A DNA stretch of 64,000 nucleotides, taken from positions 1 to 64,000 of the forward strand of contig CALSFV010000432.1 of assembly GCA_943737045.1 (NCBI GenBank), written 5' to 3'. Below, piece by piece: positions 53,826 to 64,000 of this stretch. Position 1 is the stretch's first letter. Each line of letters begins with the position of its first letter. The translations under genes and the position numbers were made by a program. Source of the stretch: Parapristionchus giblindavisi. Taxonomy: Eukaryota > Nematoda > Chromadorea > Rhabditida > Diplogasteridae. Under the pieces are notes generated by a model. That model worked only from the letters and a program-made list of their open reading frames with translations, did no database searches and was not told where the DNA came from.

Positions 53826-55260
53826 AATATTGATTGATTGTTGTTATTGTTTGTTGTTCATTTTAATTGTTACTCATATTAATACAATTGTTTCTATCAT
53901 TTTGTATTTGTTGATTCTATTGTTAGACTGTTACTCTATCATGAATTGTTATAATTAAATGAGAATAAAAAGTCTCCTTTTGTTACTAATCCCTTTAGTA
54001 TCTTCTATACAAACAGAAAGAAGACTTCTCTTCTCTAACGTGGATATTCTTTCCCTTCACTTCTGACGTCCTCTCCCTCTCCCTCTCCCCCTCCCTCTCC
54101 CTCTCCCTCTCTCCGTCCTCTAGCACGTATTCACTACAATAGTATTCATTCATATATTTCTTATTCATTTGATACTAGTCTTATTTACAAGTTATTCTAT
54201 ACATTATAATAGAAGAAACACAATTACTCTCTCAGTTCACATGTGTTAGAATACATTCTCTTCCTCTCCCTATTCAGTCCTTCTCCTTCTCCTTTTGATT
54301 ACTCAATACTCCCATTGAATCCAGATGGTTACTAAATTAATTCAACGTCACAGTTCTCCCCTAATCTTATAGATAGAATACATTCAATTCATATTCACTT
54401 GTTCATTATCTCCTTTAGTCTCATTAACTTGTTATCTAGTCTATCGTATGTGTAGTATATAGTCTATTTCGTTGTTGAATGAGATTCTGATGAAATGGGC
54501 AACGTGTAGAAGAAAGGAATCAGAAGAGATAGAAGGGAAGAGGAAGAAGGAGAGGGAGGGGAGAGAGGGAGTCGGGAGGAAAGATAGAAGGAAAGTGGAG
54601 AGGGAGAGGGAGAAGAAGGAAGAGGAAGCCTATGTCCTTCGAAGTGAGTATACTTCTTCTATTCGCCTTGAAGAGAGAACATATTTCGTCATTCTTCATC
54701 TTCTTCTCTAAGTCTTTTTACTTCTTCTATCTCAATCTTTTTCTTTCATTCGATTTACATTTCCGTTTATTAGAATATGTCCTCATCTCTCCCTTATGTT
54801 GTTGACTACTCATATTCCCTGCCTACCCTATGCACCCAAAGTTACGAAATGATTCAATGTCCAAAACAAAAGGGCATATTCATTGATTATTTGTTGTCTG
54901 TTGTCCATTCATAGTTTTATTCGTGTCACCATGCGGTCGGGTAGTCAAAGAAGGAAAAGGGTTCGAATATATCAATCCAGTCATCTCACATTTTTTATTT
55001 GTTCTAGATGCCAATACGTGGATCTGTAAAGGAAAAGAAGAATGGATCATCATTGGAAAAGCTCAAAGCCCTTTCACAGCGTGGGAGTATCGATATTGCC
55101 CACGAAGAAAAGGTCATAAATATCATAATTGTTTAAAAAAATAGATAAACAAATCTAGACTGATTTATTGTTGAAATAAAAATAATATTATTTTTAAAAT
55201 CAATGCAATTTGACTTACGGTAGAAAATCGTCTTGACCGGATAATGAAATGTCAGGCTAG
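53826..55260. other. Intergenic region after RPA2
   Basis: About 1.4 kb with a CCCTCT-type run at 54070-54112 and a purine-rich stretch at 54535-54635. A 73-codon frame at 54923-55144 (with CPRRKGHKYHNCLKK at its end) has no recognisable domain; I do not call it. No supported gene. Confidence 0.45.
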
Positions 55261-55262
55261 TA

Positions 55263-57176
55263 CTCAGGCACACAGTCGAATGCATTTTGCAGCAAACAAA
55301 AATGCATTTTGCAGCTAACTCGAATGCATTTCAGATGTCGAAAAAAATGCCTGCGCAGGCATTTTGAATGCATTTTTCTTAGCTTTTCCTAGCTGTTTTG
55401 TGGCTTCTTACCTTTTTAGTAGCATTTCTATAGCAATTCAGAGCTATAAAATGCATTTTTTGCCGCTTTTCCTTACCTTTTTAGTAGCTTTTCTTGGCTG
55501 TTCTTTGCCTTTTCTGTGGCTTTTCCTGGTTACTTTTCTATGAAATGCTCATTGGCTAATGCGATTTACGTTCATTATATCGATTTATCAAATAGTGAGC
55601 ATGATCAATACGTTATTATAGAATGGACGATCAATTATAGAGAGGGAGGTAAGAATGATAGTCAATGAAACAAGGAAAAGGGGTAAAAAACTTGGTAAAT
55701 AGGTAGACAGGGGAAATATATTGATAATGAGGAAACATAAAGGGCATTGAAATAAAAAATGGGCGAAATAAGGTATACGACATTAACTACAAGAGTTCCA
55801 TTATTTAATCTTAACGAGCAGTAGAAGATGTATTTCCCTCGTCTTCAGAAGAATATAAAACAGCTTGCAATGTTATCAATATGACACACATTTTATGGAT
55901 GATATCTCACCAGAATCAGTACACTTCTTTTCATGCATATATGATCACATCGGTGTAGATGAGTGACGAATCTAGCACCAGATCTTCCCTGAAACAACTA
56001 ATCATTTATTATTGGGGTTATTGGTATGATATAATACCTTGATAGGGAGAATGTGATTAATCTCGTGAGGTACTTTTGAATCTCCATACAATCATTCTCT
56101 ACGAGCATCTTCATATATTGACGAAATGCTACAATTCAACTATTCATATAGTAAATACAACTTGCTATAATTGGAACAAATGCCTGTTGTGCATGAACAT
56201 GTCTTCCTCGACATAAAGTTGTTCTGTGAGGAGAACGAAACTTCTTGGACCATAGATATGTTGTCCACTATATAATAATTGTGGCGAGCAATAAGATTGA
56301 GTAGCTTCTATCATACCATTAGTCCATACAAACCATCTATAAGTACTATACCATTGGATATAATAATCAAAGAGAATACTCACGTTATTGATAAAGTAAT
56401 CAATATTCCTTATAAAGTGATCAGAATAGATCTACCAGGTCGACTTCTTCTACGCCTCATTCTCATTCTAACTCCTCTATCATTAATCGACAATCTTTAT
56501 ATCCTCGTTAATTGTCTCTTCTGTGATGAATGTTGTTGGATTGATGGGTTGGACTATCTGGAATCATAATTTATAGCCGCTTTACACTGGTGTTTGAATC
56601 CATGATTGATCACAGATAATTTGTGCATGTTCACCGAAGATCCATGCATGCTCACGAATCACGGATATTCCATGCATGATCATGCGCGGAATCATGCATG
56701 ATTATGCTTGTATTCGTGAGCATACAGGGATTTCAACACCAGAGTAAGTATTGCACGGAATAATAAGTGAGATGATGAAAATACATGATTAAGAGAGAAT
56801 AAATTACGTGAATATGACATACAACGTGTGTGAAAGTTAGAGCGAATCGATTGTATCAGAATGCACAAAAGTATTATTAAAACAAAACACATTTAAATCA
56901 AAAAAAGTTAAAATGAAAGTTAAATTCAATTTCGAATCGAGAATGCGCAGCGCGACCGCAACGTGCTGTACGCTAGGTCACCTTCGTGATTTGAAACATT
57001 TTCAAGGCTATTCTTAGCTTTCCGTTGAAAAAGTTTAGGAAAGCCATCAAAAAGTTAAGATGCCTTAACTTTTTGTAGCTTTTTCGAAGCTGTGGCTGCA
57101 AAATGCATTTTTGGAGCCTTTTTTGTACCATTTTGCCTTTTCTTAGCTGCAAAATGCATTCGACTGTTTGCCTGAG
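55263..57176. mobile_element. Second CTCAGG-family TIR element (1.9 kb)
   Basis: Left end CTCAGGCACACAGTCGAATG and right end the inverse of CTCAGGCAAACAGTCGAATG: 31 bp with one mismatch, flanked by TA on both sides (55261-55262, 57177-57178). Subterminal zones repeat TGCATTTTGCAGCTA and AGCTTTTCTTAG-type words. The architecture is the same as at 21957-25202, though beyond CTCAGG the terminal sequence differs. No transposase frame. The interior has exon-like minus-strand pieces. Confidence 0.8.
55980..56383 (-). pseudogene. Exon-like pieces inside the second CTCAGG element
   Basis: On the minus strand, frames such as FDYYIQWYSTYRWFVWTNGM followed by SPQLLYSGQHIYGPRSFVLL (56383-56165), MEIQKYLTRLITFSLS (about 56105-56042) and RSGARFVTHLHRCDH (about 55990-55945) are bordered by GT/AG-like sites. 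They do not assemble into a complete gene and have no recognisable domain. Possibly another captured gene fragment; could equally be chance. Confidence 0.25.
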
Positions 57177-57178
57177 TA

Positions 57179-58719
57179 ATATATTGATGGCTGAGTTTTG
57201 ATTGTTTGAACTCTAATCTTGATCTACCTCATCGTTGGATTCATTATCATTATATTTGTTGCACACTTATTCGTATTTTGATGTCTAATATTTTTCTTTA
57301 TTTATTCTTTCAACAATCCGCCCTCATTCTTTCCCTTCTTCGATAACGTTGTTATAACAACTTCCTCAACATTTCTTGTATCTTACTAAGCGTCTCTAAT
57401 GTCTAAGATAATTACGTCATTTAGCAATGAAACATGACATCGTAGTTGATTCTAATGCTCTTAGTTGACTTAGGACTAAGAAATTGGCGAAATGAACGTG
57501 CTGATATATAATTTGTGCTTGATATATCTATCACTTTTGTTTGTCCATCTGCGTATCATCATTTCCAGATGATAGTTTGTCCCTTCTCAATGAATGGAGA
57601 GAGTAGATATAATGGAGAGTATTGGGAATGAAAGAGGGATGACCCAGGTGTAAAGAGAGGGTGGAGACAGTGATGTCATTATTGAGAAAGAAAAGAGTAG
57701 AAGCTGTTCAAAGTCTTGAAATGACGTCACACTACGTGAGAGATTGAACATATCATGCTAGTTATATTCCCTCCTCCTCTATTTCTTTATATCTTTCAAT
57801 ATTCTTCCTCGTTCTCCCTCATTCTGATTCCTTCATTTATCCAAATGAAAGAGTCTATATCTAATGTATGATTGTAGTCTATATCTTGAATCAATGATAT
57901 TTCTTATGATTGTATATCTATCTCTCTATCATTGAGAGATCAAAGACTATTCCATCTGTTACAATTCTTTTGTTGTTGTAGTCTTCCCTCTTTGTTGTTA
58001 CGCTTTACAGAATTGTCAATCTTTTGTTGTACTTTTCTTTAGTGAGGCTGTAGTCTGTACATTGAGACTGTGCACTATTTGTAGCCTATAGGATTGAAAT
58101 TGTTTTGATACTGTCTTTCTGCACTTGGAGTGGTATTCCCCCATTTCCTTTCTCTTCTCTTTTCCTTCTCTTTCTCTTCATTCTAGGAAATGACAGGCTT
58201 ATTCTTGAGAGACGTCCTTAGGGCATGGCTATCTATCTTTCTCTATTCATTCTCTCTCTATCTTATCTATCCCATTCCATTTGTCTACTATACGACTATA
58301 TGTTCTTGTCTTTTCTCTTCAATTAGTTGAATAGAGTATACTCTGGGCGGTCTATCATTCATTCATTCTTTGACCTTATCATATATGAGATAGTTGATTC
58401 ATTTGTTCTATTCTTCAATTCAGTTTATCTTCTATCATATAAGAAGACTATTCAATCTATCATTATCCTATTATCATATTCTCAATCATTTCTTATCACT
58501 CATCTCTTCATTCTTTTCCTTGCATACATATCATTCTCTATGATCTACTCGTGGTTGATATCTATTCCATTAATCAGTCACTATTATCATATCTTATCTC
58601 ATCCGTCCATCCATCCATCTATCCATTCATTCATTCATTCATTCGTTCATTGGTTCTCTTTCATCTTGTACTCTATCATAATATCTATTCATTCTTGTCT
58701 ATCTATTCATCAGGATAGA
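57179..58719. promoter_or_regulatory. Region upstream of hexokinase
   Basis: About 1.5 kb of AT- and pyrimidine-rich sequence before the hexokinase start. Open frames here have low-complexity Ser/Ile/His translation. It should hold the hexokinase promoter; no motif is defined. Confidence 0.35.
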
Positions 58720-61700
58720 ATGAGTGCTCTAGTAACTTCTGATATCTTCGCTAAGATGATGTCCAATTTTGATAATGTAATACTAGCAAAGAAACCTAGT
58801 AGAGAAAGGACTACTAAGGAGAAGGTAATATTTATCCAGTGTAAAGTACATTCTAAATAGATTCTTTTTATGATTGATAACTAATTACAATTTGCCTTTC
58901 AGATCCATGATCTATGTAAATGTCTCATTTTGACTGATTATCAATTGGAAGAAATGATGGTTTCAATGGAGAAAAGTATGGAAGAAGGACTTGCAAAGGA
59001 GACTGGTTAGTACAATTATAAATGATAATTGTAGACTAGAAGAGAATACCGAATACTACAAAGAGTAAGAGAATATTGATAAATGAATGTGATAGTGTAG
59101 AGTAGAAGATAAGGATTGATGATGGGAACATTTCATTTTATGATAAGGATTAGTGATTATGTGTCTAGAAGATGAAGAGGAAGAAGAATAGAAGATGAAA
59201 GAGTTTGATGTCTAAGATGAATTAGATGAAATAGATAAAGTGTATCCATAAATAGAGTAATGGATATGATGAACCACGTGGATGAATAGAAGGGAATAAC
59301 GAGTTATCATTCCATTTATTCTATTCTATCATTCTATCATCATCCCTCTCTTATCACTCATACATTCCAATCGTATGATGAATCAAAGTTGACTGAATCA
59401 CTTATTAGCTACTCTATTGATCTTTGATCTTTGACGATCTTATAGAATAGAAGTAGTCACACTAGTTGATAGACAAGTGTGAGGATTAAATAGTTCGTAT
59501 TGGTCAAATGAACACTTTAACTGGTTCCACTATGAGACATAGGTCAAAGTACAATGATTATAGCTTCTACTGCTGCTGTTCGTATGCTTCCTTCATATGT
59601 CAGATCGGTCCCGAATGGAACTGAGGTACTGTAGCCTTCAAGATACTGTAGTCTGCAATATACTGTAGTCTCAAAGATACTGTAGTATAATTAGAAGATG
59701 TTTTCAGGTCGGAGACTTCCTTGCATTGGATTTAGGAGGAACAAATTTCCGTGTTCTTCTTATCAGATTGGATGGTAAACAAGCAAAGATGGAAGGAAAG
59801 GTAACTATCATTTAACCATGTTATCGTAACCTATTTATACCGTATCCTCATAATTGTAGATCTTTCGTGTTCCTGAACATGTGATGAAGGGAACTGGTGC
59901 GGCGGTGAGTTTTTAAATTTGCCATGGCAATCTATTGATTGGTTTATAATGTGCATTTTGAGTTGTTCGATCATATTGCTGAATGTATGGCTAAATTCAT
60001 GGAAGAACATGAATTGAAAGATGCAAAACAACTTCCTCTTGGATTTACTTTCTCATTCCCTTGTAGACAAGAAGGTCTTACTTCTGCTAAGGTATACATT
60101 TACACTTCATCAAATTTTATCGATTGAGTTATTGATTGATTGATTGATTGATTGATTACTTTTAGTTGATCAGTTGGACAAAAGGGTTCAGTGCCAGTGG
60201 AGTAGAGAATGAAGATGTTGTACAATTGCTCAGAGATGCTTGTCATCGTCGAGGGGTACGGTAATCGATATCATTCTTGATATTTATTTATTGATTCTAT
60301 AGTGTATTCATTTGAGGATATTGACATTGATGTTGTCGCTCTTCTGAATGATACTGTAGGAGCACTGATGTCGTGTGCATTCAATGAGAACTCTTGTCAG
60401 GTATACTGTAGTTTGTGTGATTGAGTAGTTGTTGAATGGTGACTATTCCAGATTGGAGTAATTGTGGGGACGGGAACAAATGCATGTTATATGGAGAAGA
60501 TTGAAAGATGTGGAAAGTTGGAAGGATTCGTTGATGTGAATGATGGATGTCCTGATGAGGTACTGTAATCTTCATATGAAGTTGTAGGAGTACTCTTGTC
60601 AAGGTCTGTGTATTAGTGCAGATGGTCACAATTGAAAGACAGTATGTGCGTTGTGGAAATCCGTGAAAAAAGTTTGAGCAATTTTGAGCATACTTTCAAT
60701 TTTAATAGGAGGTCAACTTTAGACCTTTGACTGTTGTAGAGATTTGAAGTGGAGACATTTTAATTGTTTTGTCGTCATTGTGATCTATGAAACAATGTAT
60801 TCTGATAGGAAGATTTGGATGTTGCTAGAGAAGGCAAAGATAAGGGAGTGAAGTTGGAACTATGATAAGATGGTCATACTGATGATTGGATGTTCATTCA
60901 TCATGTACTCTATATCTAATCATAATGATTTATAGATGATAATCAATACTGAATGGGGAGCATTTGGTGATGATGGAGCTATGGATTCTATTAGAACTCA
61001 ATATGATCATATTGTTGATATCAATACTATCAATCCTGGAAAACAATTGTGAGTGATTGAATGATACGATTGATTGATTGATTGATTGATATGTTTGAGA
61101 TTTGAGAAGATGATCTCTGGTATGTACATGGGTGAATTGGTTCGTGTTGTATTAGAGAAGTTAACAAGAGAAGGACTTCTCTTTGATGGTGATTATGAGG
61201 CTATCTCTGTACCTGGATCATTCCCTACTAAATATGTATCGGAGATAGAAAGGTAATGGTGTACTATGATGATGGTGATGTAATGGTGTACTTTATAGTG
61301 ATGTACTTGAAGATGAAGATAGAACCTTCCAGAAGACATTCCAAATACTTGAAGATATCGGAGTTGAAAATGTATCTGGTGTCGATTGTGCTAATGTTGC
61401 CTATGTTTGTTCACTCGTGTCTACAAGGTACTGTAGAATAGAGAATATTGATTGATGAATGAATATATTAATTACAGAGCTGCTCATATGACTGCAGCTG
61501 GTATTGCAATGCTTCTCAATAGAATGGGAAAGAAATATGTTACAGTAGGAGTAGATGGTTCAGTATATCGATTCCATCCCTCATTCCCTCGTTTACTTGA
61601 TGAAAAGATTGATGAATTGATTAAAGGAGATCTTGAGGTATTCTAATCCTCTCTATCAATATACATTATTGATTGTAATCAATACAGTATCAATTGATGT

Positions 61701-61783
61701 TATCTGAAGATGGAAGTGGTCGTGGTGCAGCTTTAGTTGCTGCAGTAGCTGATCGTGTCAAGAGAGAAAGGGCTGCACAATAA
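58720..61783 (+). CDS. Hexokinase
   Basis: Phosphorylates glucose with ATP in the first step of glycolysis. Starts [20 protein letters not shown] at ATG 58720 and ends [20 protein letters not shown] with TAA 61781-61783, a single-domain enzyme of about 50 kDa. Motifs in order: [20 protein letters not shown], phosphate-1 loop [20 protein letters not shown], sugar-binding [21 protein letters not shown], the connect and catalytic Asp region [15 protein letters not shown], phosphate-2 [40 protein letters not shown] and adenosine-binding [16 protein letters not shown]. All catalytic residues are kept. Introns at about 59007-59550 and 60560-60934 are longer than the rest; the others are 35-60 bp. 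Confidence 0.95.
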
Positions 61784-62713
61784 ATGTATTCGTCGTCGTC
61801 CATCTACACCACTACACCATACTATTCATTATATCTATCCATAAATTCCATGTTCTTGAAGAGAACTAAGATTTGAATCAATTTGTCCTTTTTATTCATG
61901 CATGTTAATTGTATAGTTTTGATGCTCTTACTCTTACGGGAAACTCCTTTGCTTTTGTCTTATCCAATTTGCAATATTTAAAATGCTAATGCTATTTCTT
62001 CCCCTTTTCCGTTTTATATTCATCATCCCACATTTCTCTTTTTTAAATGTAATTTCTAATACATGAAAGTTTTAAAAAGTAGAGACGAGATCTATTTTTG
62101 ATCATTAACTAGGATATTATTGAGAAGAAGTTGTGCATTCATTATACATATTGAATTATAGATTTAGATTAGTTGTAGACGTTCCTTGTTCTCTCACTTG
62201 TTCCCATTAGAGCTTTTTCTCTATACATTGTCTCACTGTTAACATGAATCGGGAACTGCTCAACACTTGTACTATGTATGTATCCACCTATCCAGAAATA
62301 TAGATTATTAACCAGATAAAGAAAGATGAACTGTTTAAAACGAGTTGCATGTTGTTATAACAAAAATAAAATAATAACGATAATAAATTTTCATAGAAGA
62401 AAAAACAGAGAATTCTTGTTTATAAGATCGATCATGGTGTTGCGTGTACACCGTCAAAGAATTATAAATCTGGTGAATGGTGAATTAAACAATATTCATT
62501 TCCGTATGAGACATTTTGTCATTCAAATATTTTACCGTAATTTGTGACAGAGATATTTATTTTATGTATCGAATTGTTGTTAATTGATGTTGTGGTTTTG
62601 CCTTTTTTGGTTGTTTATTTCTTTAATTGTTCAATTACAGAGGAACTTTGCACAAGAGGAACTATAAGTGACATTTTATCTAAAGTTTTCGATCTCCTCT
62701 CGAGACATTCAGT
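61784..62713. other. Spacer between hexokinase and innexin
   Basis: About 930 bp; AT-rich, with T-runs. It contains the hexokinase 3' end and the innexin promoter. A short frame at 62326-62547 is Arg/Ile-rich without a domain and is not called. Confidence 0.5.
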
Positions 62714-64000
62714 ATGCTCGCATTACCGGATCTCGCAAAATTATTTGGTGGTTTGCATTCTAGCCTGCTCGAGGATGTAGCTGATCGCTTCAACTTCTAT
62801 ATCTCGGTAAGCTTCCTTCCTTAAGATACACTTACATTGTATTGCTTATGCAGATCCTGGTTATCCTTTTCTTTTCTATCATCACTGGTTCTAAACAACA
62901 CTTTGGGCAACCCATTACGTGTATGGCTCCCCCGGAAAGTCCAGGTTTGTAATATAGGTGATCTCTTGATAATATAGATGATCTCCGTTTTTTTTTGTTA
63001 CAGATTCATGGGTTGCATTCTTCCATGACTATTGCTATGTCAACGACAAGATTACCTTTCATGATAATTTGCCCTTCTCATCTAGAGGTGCGAAACAGTA
63101 CGGAAAAGCAAGGATAGTCTACTATCAGGTTTCTTTTTTAAAAGATTAATTGAAACAAGTAATGAATTTTTCAGTGGGTTCCCTATCTACTGCTGACTCA
63201 ACTAGTTTGCTTCTACATACCGAAGAGTTTATGGCTCTCGTTATCACACAACTTCGGAAATGGTAGGAATTGTGCTTCCGTTCAGCTCTGTTACTTACAC
63301 AGACAATCAGGCATCGATATGGAGTCGGTGGTATCTTCGGCCGTATCTATTAGATCATTGTATGGTGAGGACCGGAAGGCTAAGTTGAATCTGCTCGCAC
63401 GCTTTCTTAACTCTTCCAAGGAACGTCGTTCCGGGTAAGATTAGTTTTGAGTTCAATTTCTATGCCGATATTGTAGTATTCTAGGAAGCAGAATAGATTC
63501 ATTGTTTTATGTGTTGATGAAATGGCTTTCCACTTTGAATACATTCATTCAACTTCATCTAATGTGTTGGTTCATCGCAGATGGACGTTTTACTTGGGCA
63601 TTTGAGGTTTGCAATTTATTTTTTTGAAAAGAAATTGCATTATAGCTTGTTAAGCTGTTAAGAGATCTCTTCCATGGCGGAAAGACTCATTCTGCTTATG
63701 GATTTTTCCCACGTGTTACTTTCTGTGATCTACAAAAGGAGGTATAAATCTTTTATCTTTTTTCCAAGTCGAATTATAATTTCAGGAAATGGCTCAAACG
63801 CATTCTTACACTTTTCAATGCGTATTGATGTTTAATTTCGTGAACGAAAAAATTTTCCTCTTTCTCTTTATATGGATTCTTTTTCTGTTTATGCTCAATC
63901 TGGTCGTAGCTATGAGGTAACATAACTATTAGGTTGTACCATAAGTCTGTGCTTTTTGAAGTACACATTCAAATTAAATTATCTTCCTTTGTCGATGACA
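62714..64000 (+). CDS. Innexin (gap-junction channel), 5' part; runs off the window
   Basis: Four-pass membrane protein forming invertebrate gap junctions. From ATG 62714: MLALPDLAKLFGGLHSSLLE plus DVADRFNFYIS, TM1 ILVILFFSIITGSKQHFGQP, first extracellular loop with paired Cys (ITCMAPPE and HDYCYVND), then the family signature YYQWVPYLLLTQLVCFYIP (TM2), a cytoplasmic loop, TM3 region RFIVLC... SSNVLVH, then FAWAFE-type exon RFTWAFE, LLRDLFHGGKTHSAYGFFPR, VTFCDLQKE and TFQCVLMFNFVNEKIFLFLY (second loop leading to TM4). The order FPRVTFCD and QCVL-N--NEKIF is characteristic of innexins. Splice borders are GT-AG with short introns. The C-terminus is outside the window. Confidence 0.93.

Noticed and set aside
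54923..55144. 73-codon frame with a Cys/His-rich end as a zinc-finger gene
   Set aside because: Too few Cys/His in a recognised spacing, no splice context, and it lies next to a transposon border.
58327..58860. Hexokinase start upstream at MNRVYSGRS
   Set aside because: The upstream part is low-complexity Ser/Ile/His translation of pyrimidine-rich DNA; ATG 58720 gives the expected hexokinase N-terminus.

Overview
This is a compact, AT-rich nuclear segment from an invertebrate animal. Every recognisable gene is cut into small exons by GT-AG introns, mostly about 30-70 bp, and the products are animal: an innexin, an arginine kinase, an olfactomedin protein, a BTB-BACK-kelch protein, mitochondrial ribosome and tRNA-synthetase proteins. 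The arginine kinase has an N-terminal extension and a residue pattern that I associate with nematode enzymes, and four genes are packed head-to-tail as in an operon, so a nematode or a similarly compact small invertebrate is the best guess. The species is not resolved. Introns and spacers are full of TCAA/TTGA runs and short CTACNGTAATC-type words.

Layout. 1-1025 (+) 3' part of an olfactomedin gene; 1.4-2.8 kb two long simple repeats; 2846-3121 (+) small Q/N/Y-rich reading frame; 3359-6078 (+) kelch protein, followed at once by a 14-bp minisatellite; 7584-9308 (-) arginine kinase; 9869-16015 (-) PTCD3/mS39, whose first intron holds a 2.4-kb foldback element. From 16.1 to 25.2 kb there is a mobile-element island: a hAT-type MITE with a perfect 8-bp target duplication, a helitron-like terminus next to a satellite array, a foldback element with a TAA duplication inserted in that satellite, and a 3.2-kb terminal-inverted-repeat element carrying spliced-looking gene exons. 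26578-26883 (+) encodes a tiny lysine-rich chromatin-like protein.

From 35.5 down to 27.9 kb on the minus strand lie NOP10, a one-pass membrane protein, a PSMG3-like proteasome chaperone and mitochondrial isoleucyl-tRNA synthetase; the last two are only 19 bp apart. A tRNA-Thr(AGT) gene sits antisense inside a synthetase intron. FA2H (36099-38495, -) lies upstream. Two unrecognised genes follow (39751-41059 +; 41345-42239 -), then a gene at 42432-46166 (+) with eleven near-identical tandem copies of one symmetric exon. RNA polymerase I subunit 2 (46599-53825, +) carries a tRNA-derived SINE, a minisatellite/helitron-like insert and a small MITE in its introns. A second CTCAGG-terminal element fills 55263-57176, then come hexokinase (58720-61783, +) and the 5' part of an innexin (62714 to the window edge, +).

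The genes are housekeeping functions: rRNA synthesis and modification (Pol I RPA2, NOP10), mitochondrial translation (PTCD3, IleRS, host of a tRNA gene), energy metabolism (arginine kinase, hexokinase), sphingolipid hydroxylation (FA2H), proteasome assembly, and cell contact (innexin, olfactomedin). No wholly new multi-gene system is evident. The most unusual items are the homogenised exon array, the gene-carrying CTCAGG transposon family, and the repeated presence of tRNA-like modules in different mobile elements. All exon models were made by eye; small splice-site errors are likely.
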